A stretch of 36,338 nt of DNA from a virus. Shown piece after piece: positions 1-6,837 of the stretch. The notes beneath the pieces were generated by a model that saw only the letters and a program-made list of their open reading frames with translations, had not been told where the DNA came from and searched no databases. How positions within the stretch are numbered: the stretch's first letter is position 1; every line of letters starts with the position of its first letter. Both the position numbers and the translations under genes were made by a program. The stretch spans positions 1 to 36,338 of IMG/VR virus record IMGVR_UViG_3300050343_000022; one strand, 5' to 3'.

Positions 1-60
1 TTTTTCTCATACTCTCTTTTCACATTATGAAATTACCCTGCCCCTGGTGAGGCCTACCCC

Positions 61-174
61 TGTGGATAAATTGTGGATAACTTGTGGATAACTTTTATGC
101 ACCAATATAGTGCTGTGGATAACTTGTGGATAACTTTATGCACCAAAACAGTGCTGTGGATAACTTGTGGATAA
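61..174 (+). other. DnaA-box-like array, possible replication origin
   Basis: Seven perfect TGTGGATAA 9-mers (complement TTATCCACA, the consensus DnaA box) start at 61, 72, 83, 114, 125, 155 and 166, all in the same orientation. Boxes within a group are 11 bp apart, one helical turn. Groups are separated by 30-31 bp blocks that each contain a GCAC-N7-GTGC palindrome. The density and phasing suggest an initiator-binding array at an origin or a master regulatory region. An AT-rich stretch follows at 230-360. Binding by host DnaA is an inference; a phage protein could read the same boxes. Confidence 0.8.
99..154. promoter_or_regulatory. Two GCAC-N7-GTGC palindromes, NtrC-site-like
   Basis: GCACCAATATAGTGC lies at 99-113 and GCACCAAAACAGTGC at 140-154, each between DnaA-box pairs. 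The outer bases, the spacing of 7 and the AT-rich centre match the general form of NtrC enhancer sites known upstream of enterobacterial glnA. No sigma54 promoter was noticed beside them, so nitrogen control is only a hypothesis. They could equally be operators for a phage protein. Confidence 0.5.
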
Positions 175-221
175 CTTACCACACCGGGGGGTATACCCAG
201 CCCTGGTGCAAAGGTCTTGGT

Positions 222-398
222 CACCTTAACAGACACAAAAAAGAGCAAAATAGGGTAAAAACTAGATAAATTAGGTAATAATTAAAGACAATAAAGTCTT
301 TCTGTATCAATACTTTACGTTTAGAATAAAAAAGAGCTAAATAAACTATAAAATTGACGTTTAGAACTAGTAAGGAGGTGTCCCCTACTAAAAAACGC
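222..398. other. AT-rich non-coding control region upstream of terS
   Basis: No convincing gene is present. A perfect 10-bp palindrome GGGTATACCC lies just before it at 189-198. Inside it, AAAGAC (284-289) and GTCTTT (296-301) can form a short hairpin. The 10-mer ACGTTTAGAA occurs at 317-326 and again at 357-366, 40 bp apart, about four helical turns, as expected of a paired operator. Low duplex stability here would also suit origin melting next to the DnaA-box array. Confidence 0.5.
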
Positions 399-427
399 TT
401 GACGGCTATAAAAATATATGCTATAAT
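399..427 (+). promoter_or_regulatory. Strong sigma70-type promoter for the rightward (terS) operon
   Basis: TTGACG (399-404) and a perfect TATAAT (422-427) are separated by exactly 17 bp. The start of transcription would be near 434, about 95 bases before terS. With no phage RNA polymerase gene visible, host RNA polymerase is the likely user. Confidence 0.85.
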
Positions 428-435
428 ACTGCCTT

Positions 436-500
436 CTATGTAAAACTAAGAGAATTTGTGGACAAAAACCACAATCACAACATGTCTTAACCCTACATAG
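436..500 (+). promoter_or_regulatory. Structured 5' leader of the terS transcript
   Basis: CTATGTA (436-442) pairs with TACATAG (494-500), and inside it TTGTGG (456-461) pairs with CCACAA (469-474). The outer stem begins almost at the predicted transcript 5' end. It could stabilise the mRNA or control translation of terS. No known riboswitch class is recognised. Confidence 0.45.
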
Positions 501-529
501 ATATTAATAGACTAAATAAGGATAAACAT

Positions 530-928
530 TTGTCTGATACAGATAATGTCCCTAAGAAAAGGGGTCGTGGAAGACCAAGAAAGACTGACGTTGAAGCAAA
601 AAAGAAACGTAATGTTGTTGGTCGTCCTCCAGGCGAAGCTGCAAGAATTAAAGAGTTCCATGCCCGGCTGTTAGCTACTAGTGGTGAGACAGTTATTAAT
701 ACAATCATCAGTAAAGCACTGGATAATGATGACAAAGATCAGGTAGCATGTTTAAAGATGTGTATTGATCGTGTATTACCAATGTCTTATTTTGAAAAAG
801 GTAAGGATGCAGGTAGAGGTAATGTCAATATACAGATATCAATGGTAGGTGACGCTAAAGCTGAAGTTGTTGATGAGAATGTAACTGATGTAGAGTTTGA
901 GACTGTAGATGTCAGACCTGAAGATTAA
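530..928 (+). CDS. terS: Terminase small subunit (probable)
   Basis: This 132-aa protein is the likely DNA-recognition subunit of the packaging motor. The call rests mainly on position: it lies directly before, and overlaps by 20 bases, the terminase large-subunit gene. Its N-terminus is very basic, with an AT-hook-like KKRGRGRPRK at residues 9-18, a helical middle, and an acidic C-terminal tail. The start is TTG, preceded by AAGGA at suitable distance; no ATG is available near it. It is the first gene after the strong promoter at 399-427. The exact family cannot be named from sequence alone. Confidence 0.75.
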   Translation: MSDTDNVPKKRGRGRPRKTDVEAKKKRNVVGRPPGEAARIKEFHARLLATSGETVINTIISKALDNDDKDQVACLKMCIDRVLPMSYFEKGKDAGRGNVNIQISMVGDAKAEVVDENVTDVEFETVDVRPED

Positions 929-2180
929 GTTACTACCCTGGCAACAGGAGGTCTGGACTGATCCAGCTAGATTTAAGGTCATAGCCGCTGGTCGTAGGAC
1001 AGGTAAGAGCAGGTTAGCCGCATGGAGACTGATAGTGTCTGCGTTAGAGGCTGATAAGGGTCATGTGTGGTATATAGCCCCTACGCAGCAACAGGCTAGG
1101 GACATTATGTGGCAACAGCTACTGGAGTTAGGTAACCCGGTAATAGCAAGTAGTCATGTAAACAATATGCAGTTAACATTGATTAATGGTTCTGTCATAT
1201 CGTTAAAGGGAGCAGATAGACCAGAGACAATGCGAGGTGTAGCTTTAAAGTTTGTTGTACTCGATGAGTATGCAGATATTAAACCTACAGTGTTCGAGCA
1301 GATTCTTAGACCAGCGTTAGCTGACTTGAAGGGTCACTGTATATTTATAGGTACACCGAAGGGACGTAATCACTTCTACGACATCTACAAGATGGGACAG
1401 AGTGGTAAACCAGAGACTAAAGATTGGAGGTCCTGGCACTTTACTAGCTTTGATAATCCGCTGCTAGAGAAGGAAGAGATTGAGATAGCAAAGAACACCA
1501 TGTCTACGTTTGCATACAGGCAGGAGTTCATGGCTAGTTTTGAAGCACCACAGTCAGAGATATTTAAAGAAAACTGGGTAATAGTAAAGGATAAAGATGA
1601 TGAGCCAGAGTATGGTACTTACTACATGGCTGTTGACTTGGCAGGTTTTGAAAACGTATCAAAGCAAGCCAGTAATAAAAAGAAGTACCTAGATCAAACA
1701 TCTATAGCTATTGTCAAAGTAGGAGATGACAACAAGTGGTGGGTAGATAAGGTTGATGCAGGAAGGTGGGATATCAAGGAAGTATGCGAGAGAATCCTGA
1801 AGCATGTCCGATTATACGACATTCAAGTAATTGGAATAGAAAAAGGTTCTCTAATGAGAGCATTACTGCCATACTTAACAGAGATGATGCTAAAGCAAAA
1901 TGTGTATCCCAGGATAGAAGAGATAAAACTAGGCAATAAAAGTAAGATAGACAGAGTTGTAGGTGCATTGCAAGGTAGATTTGAACACAGGCAGGTAGAA
2001 CTCTGTGACGGTGATTGGGTAAGAGAGTTTAAAGACGAGTTACTTAACTTTCCTACCACTGGTGTGCATGATGACATGGTTGATTCAGTGAGTCTTATTG
2101 CTAGTATCGCTAATGCAGCAGTGTACTTTGAAGATGATTTTGATGATTACGAACCCTTAGACATTATATCAGGATATTAA
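909..2180 (+). CDS. terL: Terminase large subunit (packaging ATPase/nuclease)
   Basis: This 423-aa protein pumps DNA into the procapsid and cuts it. The Walker A motif GRRTGKS lies at residues 28-34 and the Walker B motif FVVLDEYAD near residue 115. The C-terminal RNase H-like nuclease domain shows its acidic residues in MAVDLAGFE and in HDDMVDS near the end. The start overlaps terS in another frame, suggesting coupling. The length is shorter than T7 gp19 but usual for marine podovirus large terminases. The identification is secure; which kind of genome end it produces cannot be read from it. Confidence 0.95.
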   Translation: MSDLKIKLLPWQQEVWTDPARFKVIAAGRRTGKSRLAAWRLIVSALEADKGHVWYIAPTQQQARDIMWQQLLELGNPVIASSHVNNMQLTLINGSVISLKGADRPETMRGVALKFVVLDEYADIKPTVFEQILRPALADLKGHCIFIGTPKGRNHFYDIYKMGQSGKPETKDWRSWHFTSFDNPLLEKEEIEIAKNTMSTFAYRQEFMASFEAPQSEIFKENWVIVKDKDDEPEYGTYYMAVDLAGFENVSKQASNKKKYLDQTSIAIVKVGDDNKWWVDKVDAGRWDIKEVCERILKHVRLYDIQVIGIEKGSLMRALLPYLTEMMLKQNVYPRIEEIKLGNKSKIDRVVGALQGRFEHRQVELCDGDWVREFKDELLNFPTTGVHDDMVDSVSLIASIANAAVYFEDDFDDYEPLDIISGY

Positions 2181-2182
2181 AT

Positions 2183-4207
2183 ATGGCTGAACAATACCGA
2201 GAAACAGAATTCACATCAGAGGAAGAAGAAGTAACTCAGAGTGATAAAGAGATAGTATCGTTTGTAGTTGAACACTGTGATAGGTGGAGAGATTGGAGAG
2301 ATACTAATTATGAAACCAAGTGGGATGAATATGAAAGGATATATTATGGAGTTTGGTCCGCAGAAGATCGTACTAGGGACAGTGAGCGTAGTAAAATCAT
2401 TAGTCCTGCTACCCGTCAAGCTGTTGATAACAGGGTTGCGGAAACTATGGAAGGCTTTGCTGGATCCGGAAAACTGTTTGAAGTAACAGATGACGGTTTA
2501 GATCAAGATAGGACTGATGTTGAAATGATGCAAGGTCTTCTTTTAGAAGATACACACAACAACGCATATATAAACAACGTCAGTTCTATTGTTAAACTAG
2601 CAGAAATCTATGGCACAGGTATTGGTGAGGTTTTAGTTAAGACTGAAATGGAACGAGTACCTACCACACAGCAAATGCCGGGAGAACAAGGCGTGTCTGC
2701 TGTAGGTGTTACTGAGCAAGAAAAAGTTGTTATAAAAGTCAAGCCTGTTAATCCAAGAAACTTACTGATTGATCCTAATGCTGACGCTATTGATGACTCG
2801 ATGGGTGTTGCAGTAGAAGAGTATATCAGTTTGTATCAGATTGTTAAAGGTATTGAGTCCGGTGTTTACCGTAAGGTAGATATACAGCCACATTACGAAG
2901 GAGACGATTTAGATCCTAGTCACTTGGAAGATACTACTTACCAAGACGATAAGGTTAAGATTATTCGTTACTACGGTCTTATACCAAGAGAATACTTAGA
3001 AGACTTGGAAAACGGAGACGATGAAGTTGTTGAGTTGTTCCCTGAAAACTCGGCTGCTGATACTGTTTCTGATCTGGTAGAAGCTATTGTTGTTATTGCT
3101 AATGACAACCAGTTATTAAAAGCAGAAGCTTCTCCGTATATGATGGAAGACAGACCAATTATTGCATATAGACCTGAGGTTCGTCCAGGACTCTTCTACG
3201 GCGTTGGAACAGTCGAGAAGGGTTACAACATGCAAAAAGCTGTTGACGCCCAGCTACGCAGTCATATGGACTCCTTAGCCCTAACCACTGCACCTATGAT
3301 GGGTATTGATGCTACAAGACTACCGAGAGGTATGAAGTTCGAAGTTAGACCTGGTAAAAACATCCTAACTAATGGAAACCCTGCAGAAATCTTACAACCG
3401 TTTAAGTTCGGGAGTACGGACGCTTCTAACTATGAAACAGCAAAAGGTTTTGAAGCAATGCTGCTGCAAGCAACAGGCACACTAGACTCGGCAGAGTTGG
3501 TCAAGAGTGCAGCAGGTGGGGGACAGAACAACGGTATGGGTATGTCGTTAGCTATGTCTGCTATTGTCAAGAAGAATCGTGTGGCAATGGCATCGTTTCA
3601 GGATGACTTCATCATTCCAATGGTTAAGAAAGTTGCGTATCGTTATATGCAATTCGACCCGGAACGTTACCCAATGAAAGACTTTAAGTTTACTACGTTG
3701 TCTTCTATTGGTGCTATTACTAAGGAACACGAACAGCAACAGCTTATTGGTTTGATGCAAACGCTTGGACCTAACTCACCTATTGTTCCTGTCTTATTAA
3801 GAAGTATTATTGCTACTTCTAGTTTATTAAACAAAGAACAATTAATGATGCAGTTAGATCAAATGTCACAACCTGATCCACAGGCTCAACAAATGCAGCA
3901 ACAAGCACAACAGTTACAGATGGGTCTAGTAGAAGCGCAAGCTAATGAGTTAAATGCTCGTGCCGCAGAGTCTGCTGCTGACGCACAAGAAGCACAGGCA
4001 AGAACACAAAAACTATTAATTGAGTCGTCTTTACTCGATGATAAGGCTAAGATTGATTTAATTAGGACTTTAACTGCAAACCTTAATAATAAAGATAAAC
4101 AAGAGTTTGATAAACGTGCTAAAACTGCTGAGATTCTTTTAAAAGAACGTGACTTATTATCTAATGAAAGAATAGTAGATAAACAAATGAGAGAAAATAA
4201 CGCTTGA
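2183..4207 (+). CDS. Portal protein
   Basis: This 674-aa protein forms the head-tail connector, a dodecamer in the family, through which DNA enters and leaves. It follows terL by two bases. The N-terminal two thirds has the mixed fold seen in podoviral portals, including the stretch LAEIYGTGIGEVLVKTEME near residue 140. The C-terminal quarter (from about residue 560) is rich in Gln, Ala and Lys and should form long helices, as in portal barrels. It is longer than T7 gp8 (about 536 aa). The next promoter overlaps its stop codon. Confidence 0.88.
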   Translation: MAEQYRETEFTSEEEEVTQSDKEIVSFVVEHCDRWRDWRDTNYETKWDEYERIYYGVWSAEDRTRDSERSKIISPATRQAVDNRVAETMEGFAGSGKLFEVTDDGLDQDRTDVEMMQGLLLEDTHNNAYINNVSSIVKLAEIYGTGIGEVLVKTEMERVPTTQQMPGEQGVSAVGVTEQEKVVIKVKPVNPRNLLIDPNADAIDDSMGVAVEEYISLYQIVKGIESGVYRKVDIQPHYEGDDLDPSHLEDTTYQDDKVKIIRYYGLIPREYLEDLENGDDEVVELFPENSAADTVSDLVEAIVVIANDNQLLKAEASPYMMEDRPIIAYRPEVRPGLFYGVGTVEKGYNMQKAVDAQLRSHMDSLALTTAPMMGIDATRLPRGMKFEVRPGKNILTNGNPAEILQPFKFGSTDASNYETAKGFEAMLLQATGTLDSAELVKSAAGGGQNNGMGMSLAMSAIVKKNRVAMASFQDDFIIPMVKKVAYRYMQFDPERYPMKDFKFTTLSSIGAITKEHEQQQLIGLMQTLGPNSPIVPVLLRSIIATSSLLNKEQLMMQLDQMSQPDPQAQQMQQQAQQLQMGLVEAQANELNARAAESAADAQEAQARTQKLLIESSLLDDKAKIDLIRTLTANLNNKDKQEFDKRAKTAEILLKERDLLSNERIVDKQMRENNA

Positions 4208-4232
4208 CACTAAATATTAAATGTGATATACT
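4204..4232 (+). promoter_or_regulatory. Sigma70-type promoter at the end of the portal gene
   Basis: A perfect TTGACA (4204-4209) and TATACT (4227-4232) are separated by 17 bp. The -35 box overlaps the portal stop codon. It would give a second transcript for the small proteins, scaffold and capsid, ending at the terminator at 6568. An AAAGGAGA ribosome-binding site follows downstream for the next gene. Confidence 0.85.
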
Positions 4233-4268
4233 ATTAGTTAAATAAATTATTTAAAGGAGAACTCCACT

Positions 4269-4502
4269 TTGGATAAAGAACTCCAAGAGTATTATGAAGC
4301 AAGATTCGACATGATGTCAACAAAAGGTTACAAGGATTTGTTGGCAGATGTTGAAGTAATGATTGAAGAAAGAAACAATCTGATGGCTACTCAAAGCCTT
4401 GAAGATTTAAACTTTCGTAAAGGACAACTAGACGTTCTACATTGGATTAGAACTCTCAAGAAACTTTCTGAAGAAGCCTGGGAGCAACTTAACAATGAGT
4501 AA
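4269..4502 (+). CDS. Conserved small phage protein, function unknown
   Basis: This 77-aa helical, acidic protein begins with TTG about ten bases after a strong AAAGGAGA site and the promoter at 4204. It reads as a soluble coiled or helical hairpin, with no cysteines or membrane segment. Its place between portal and scaffold suggests a role in head assembly, but no function is recognised. Its last 8 bases overlap the next gene, so the two are probably translationally coupled. Confidence 0.8.
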   Translation: MDKELQEYYEARFDMMSTKGYKDLLADVEVMIEERNNLMATQSLEDLNFRKGQLDVLHWIRTLKKLSEEAWEQLNNE

Positions 4503-4731
4503 AAGAATGTTTGAATTTAGGTGTGGCGAAGGTCACATCACAGAAGAATATATTGATGAAGAGGTAAACGCTATTGAGTGTCCTGTTTGTCAGTGTATGT
4601 CACTTCGTGTTATCTCAGCACCGCGTATTGCACTAGAGGGAATCACTGGTGATTTTCCTACTGCTGCAGATGCTTGGGCTAGGAAGCATGAAGAAGCAAC
4701 AAGAATCGCCAACAAGCGCAGAGAGGGTTAG
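4495..4731 (+). CDS. FmdB-like zinc-ribbon small protein
   Basis: This 78-aa protein has a C-terminal basic helix and an N-terminal zinc-ribbon-like half: FRCGEGH near residue 10 and CPVC near residue 30 supply metal ligands. The layout resembles FmdB-type putative regulatory zinc ribbons, which I recall between portal and scaffold genes of several podoviruses. The role is unknown; protein-protein contact during capsid assembly or nucleic-acid binding are both possible. It overlaps the preceding gene (ATG inside its end). Confidence 0.75.
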   Translation: MSKRMFEFRCGEGHITEEYIDEEVNAIECPVCQCMSLRVISAPRIALEGITGDFPTAADAWARKHEEATRIANKRREG

Positions 4732-4783
4732 CGTCTGGTGATATTTTTTAATTCCTAAAATCACAAACGTGACAGGAGACTAT

Positions 4784-5605
4784 ATGGCTAATTTTGAAGA
4801 ACCGGTTCAAGAAGATATTGAGTTTAGTGAAGTTGAAGATTTAGGTAAAGAAGAACAACAGGAACCACAAGCAGCAGAAGAACCTGCTGTAGAGGAAAAA
4901 CCTGAAGTTGCTATACCTAACAAGTATCAAGGCAAGTCTGTTGAAGACATTGTTAAGATGCACCAGGAAGCTGAAAAGCTAATTGGCAAACAAGCTCAAG
5001 AAGTTGGTGAAGTTAGAAGACTAGCTGACGAACTTTTGAAACGACAACTCGAAGAAAAGAAAGCCGTTGAAACCCCACAAGAAGATGAAGATCCTGCTTT
5101 AAGATATTATGAAGATCCAATAGGTGCTGTTAATGATGTTGTAGAAAAGCATCCTGCTATTGCTGAGGCTAGGCAACAAGCTCAGTCTATTAAGCAACAA
5201 CAGGTAACACAGCGATTAACCGAACAGTTTCCTAACTTTAATGAAGTAACGCAAGACCCTAAGTTTTTTGAATGGATTAAAGCGTCTCCAGTAAGAACTA
5301 GACTTTTTACTGAGGCACATTCTCAGTTTGATTATGACTCTGCTGTTGAATTATTATCAACGTGGAACATGATGAATCCGAGACAACCACAACAAACTTC
5401 TAGTCCTGAGTTAGTTACTGAATCAAAGAAAGGAACACAAGAAAGTTTAAAAGCTGCCGCTGTAGACACTGGTTCACCTGCACCGTCTTCACGAAAAACT
5501 TACCGAAGGGCTGATCTAATTAACTTACGTTTACGTGATCCCGCACGTTACGAAGCTATGTCAGATGAAATTATGGCTGCATACGCGGAGGGACGTGTCA
5601 AATAA
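4784..5605 (+). CDS. Capsid assembly scaffold protein
   Basis: This 273-aa acidic, Glu/Gln/Lys-rich protein with long predicted helices fits the internal scaffold that shapes the procapsid. It lies immediately before the major capsid gene, as T7 gp9 does. The ATG at 4784 is chosen because AGGAG ends 5 bases upstream; the in-frame GTG at 4769 would place that site inside the gene. The C-terminal 35 residues are basic (YRRADLINLRLRDPARYE region) and probably bind the capsid protein. It overlaps nothing; an 18-base gap with AAAGGAAA leads to the capsid gene. Confidence 0.85.
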   Translation: MANFEEPVQEDIEFSEVEDLGKEEQQEPQAAEEPAVEEKPEVAIPNKYQGKSVEDIVKMHQEAEKLIGKQAQEVGEVRRLADELLKRQLEEKKAVETPQEDEDPALRYYEDPIGAVNDVVEKHPAIAEARQQAQSIKQQQVTQRLTEQFPNFNEVTQDPKFFEWIKASPVRTRLFTEAHSQFDYDSAVELLSTWNMMNPRQPQQTSSPELVTESKKGTQESLKAAAVDTGSPAPSSRKTYRRADLINLRLRDPARYEAMSDEIMAAYAEGRVK

Positions 5606-5622
5606 TTGAAAGGAAATAAAAA

Positions 5623-6555
5623 ATGGCACTAGGTTCTAATCATGTCACCAAGACCACTGCGGATAAGTTTATCCCAGAGATTTGGAGTGACGAAATCATC
5701 GCAGCATACAAGGCTAATCTTGTTGCTGCAAACATGTTCAGCAAGATGTCTTTCAAAGGTAAGAAGGGCGATACGCTTCATATTCCGAAGCCTACTCGTG
5801 GTTCTGCTTCTGTTAAATCAGCTTCAACTCAGGTTACACTGATTGCAGCAACTGAGACAGAACAGCAAGTTCTTATCGACAAGCACTACGAGTACTCACG
5901 TTTGATTGAGGACATCGTTGAGACACAAGCTCTAAGCTCTCTACGTAAGTTCTACACTGATGACGCTGGTTACGCTCTAGCTAAGCAAGTTGATACTGAC
6001 TTGATTCAGCTTGGTCGAGCAGTTGGTACAGGTACTGCTTACTCTACTGCTGCTACATCTACTAATGCTTTCATTGGTTCTAACGGTACAACAGTCTATA
6101 ACAGTTCATCATCTAACGCTGCTGCGTTGACTGATGCTGCTATCAGACGTTCTATCCAGAGACTCGATGATGCTGACGTACCAATGACAGATCGTTGTAT
6201 GATTGTTCCACCATCAACAAGAAACACTCTTATGGGTATTGCTCGATTTACTGAGCAAGCTTTTGTTGGTGAGCAAGGTTCAGCAAACACAATCCGTAAC
6301 GGTATGATTGGTGATATATATGGTGTAATGTCTTATGTATCAACCAATGCTGATAGCGGTGCTGGAAGCTCTGGTACTGACCGTATTTGCCTACTTGCAC
6401 ACAAGGACGCTTTTGTTCTTGCCGAGCAGATGGGTGTACGTTCTCAGACCCAGTACAAGCAAGAGTACCTCGGTACGCTATTCACATCAGATATGCTTTA
6501 CGGTGTAGCTGAGTTGCGTGATAGCTCTGCTGTAGCTCTCGCTGTTCCTGCTTAA
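5623..6555 (+). CDS. Major capsid protein
   Basis: This 310-aa protein is of the T7-like, HK97-fold capsid type and builds the icosahedral head. Typical features are the N-terminal IPEIWSDEI segment, the flexible-loop region KKGDTLHIPKP near residue 45, and the C-terminal YLGTLFTSDMLYGVAEL stretch. It has a strong AAAGGAAA ribosome-binding site. Codon choice is visibly richer in C-ending codons than in neighbouring genes, as expected for the most highly expressed gene. It is followed by a strong terminator. Confidence 0.93.
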   Translation: MALGSNHVTKTTADKFIPEIWSDEIIAAYKANLVAANMFSKMSFKGKKGDTLHIPKPTRGSASVKSASTQVTLIAATETEQQVLIDKHYEYSRLIEDIVETQALSSLRKFYTDDAGYALAKQVDTDLIQLGRAVGTGTAYSTAATSTNAFIGSNGTTVYNSSSSNAAALTDAAIRRSIQRLDDADVPMTDRCMIVPPSTRNTLMGIARFTEQAFVGEQGSANTIRNGMIGDIYGVMSYVSTNADSGAGSSGTDRICLLAHKDAFVLAEQMGVRSQTQYKQEYLGTLFTSDMLYGVAELRDSSAVALAVPA

Positions 6556-6567
6556 TTAAGTAGGTAT

Positions 6568-6604
6568 CTCCCCAGGCTCATAAGGTCTGGGGAGTTTTAT
6601 TATT
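6568..6604 (+). terminator. Rho-independent terminator after the capsid gene
   Basis: CTCCCCAG (6568-6575) pairs with CTGGGGAG (6587-6594) across an 11-base loop, followed by TTTTATTATT. It lies 12 bases past the capsid stop and would end or weaken transcription before the pqqA-like and fibre genes. Confidence 0.9.
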
Positions 6605-6650
6605 GTCGTTCATCCATTAGGACGGAAGTAGGGAAACCGAAGGAACGCAT
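6605..6650 (+). ncRNA. Candidate structured RNA motif between capsid and pqqA-like gene
   Basis: Directly after the terminator, CGTTC (6607-6611) pairs with GAACG (6643-6647). Within this closing stem TCC/GGA (613-615 with 620-622) and CGG/CCG (623-625 with 637-639, within 66xx numbering) form two small hairpins, giving a compact three-way junction with purine-rich joining segments. No open frame covers it. It could be a processing site, a leader element controlling the next genes, or an unknown phage RNA. The short stems could also be chance. Confidence 0.4.
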
Positions 6651-6671
6651 CTTTCTTTATTGGAGGGTGTT

Positions 6672-6767
6672 ATGACTTGGCAAGACTTCTGCCGTAAGCG
6701 TGAATTAAATAATCACAAAAAGCAACAACTACTTAAACTACGACAAAGGAAACACTATGTGGACTAA
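6672..6767 (+). CDS. 31-aa basic small protein upstream of pqqA-like gene
   Basis: The ORF starts at an ATG preceded by GGAGGG about 4 bases away, a strong site. The product ([12 protein letters not shown]... ending HYVD) is Lys/Arg/Gln-rich and probably a single helix. Its last 11 bases overlap the start of the pqqA-like gene, so it may act as a coupled leader for it. No family is recognised. It is too short for ordinary gene finding, but the ribosome-binding site and overlap support it. Confidence 0.6.
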   Translation: MTWQDFCRKRELNNHKKQQLLKLRQRKHYVD

Positions 6768-6828
6768 ACCTGAATACACTGAGATGAGATTTGGTTTTGA
6801 AGTCACGATGTATATTGCAACTAAGTAA
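6757..6828 (+). CDS. pqqA: PqqA-like PQQ precursor peptide (23 aa)
   Basis: In PQQ-making bacteria PqqA is a ribosomally made 22-24 residue peptide. The radical SAM enzyme PqqE, with chaperone PqqD, joins its Glu and Tyr side chains, and these two residues become the cofactor pyrroloquinoline quinone. This ORF is exactly 23 codons, starts MWTKP and ends with the core RFGFEVTMY plus four residues. Glu15 and Tyr19 have the invariant E-x-x-x-Y spacing, and Arg11, Gly13, Val16 and Thr17 also match the consensus I remember. AAAGGA lies 6 bases before the ATG. No pqqB-E genes are in the window, so the peptide would have to enter the host's pathway. It overlaps the 31-aa ORF by 11 bases and precedes the main fibre gene. 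Recognition is strong; function in infection is inferred. Confidence 0.88.
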   Translation: MWTKPEYTEMRFGFEVTMYIATK

Positions 6829-6837
6829 GGACGTATA

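Larger units (their letters stand above)
1..221. repeat. Terminal direct repeat, left copy
   Basis: Bases 1-221 are identical to 36118-36338. This is either the overlap left when a circular or circularly permuted genome is assembled, or a true direct terminal repeat as in T7-like phages. It carries the first DnaA-box-like array and sits just upstream of the small terminase gene, where T7-like packaging ends often lie. The sequence alone cannot decide between the two. Confidence 0.95.

Noticed and set aside
61-174. CRISPR-like array
   Set aside because: Repeats are 9-11 bp, units are near-identical throughout with no unique spacers, and no cas gene is present.
54-248. 64-codon minus-strand ORF across the first array
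   Set aside because: The translation is just the repeated boxes read as protein (repeated VIHKLSTALYWC-like units), with no ribosome-binding site.
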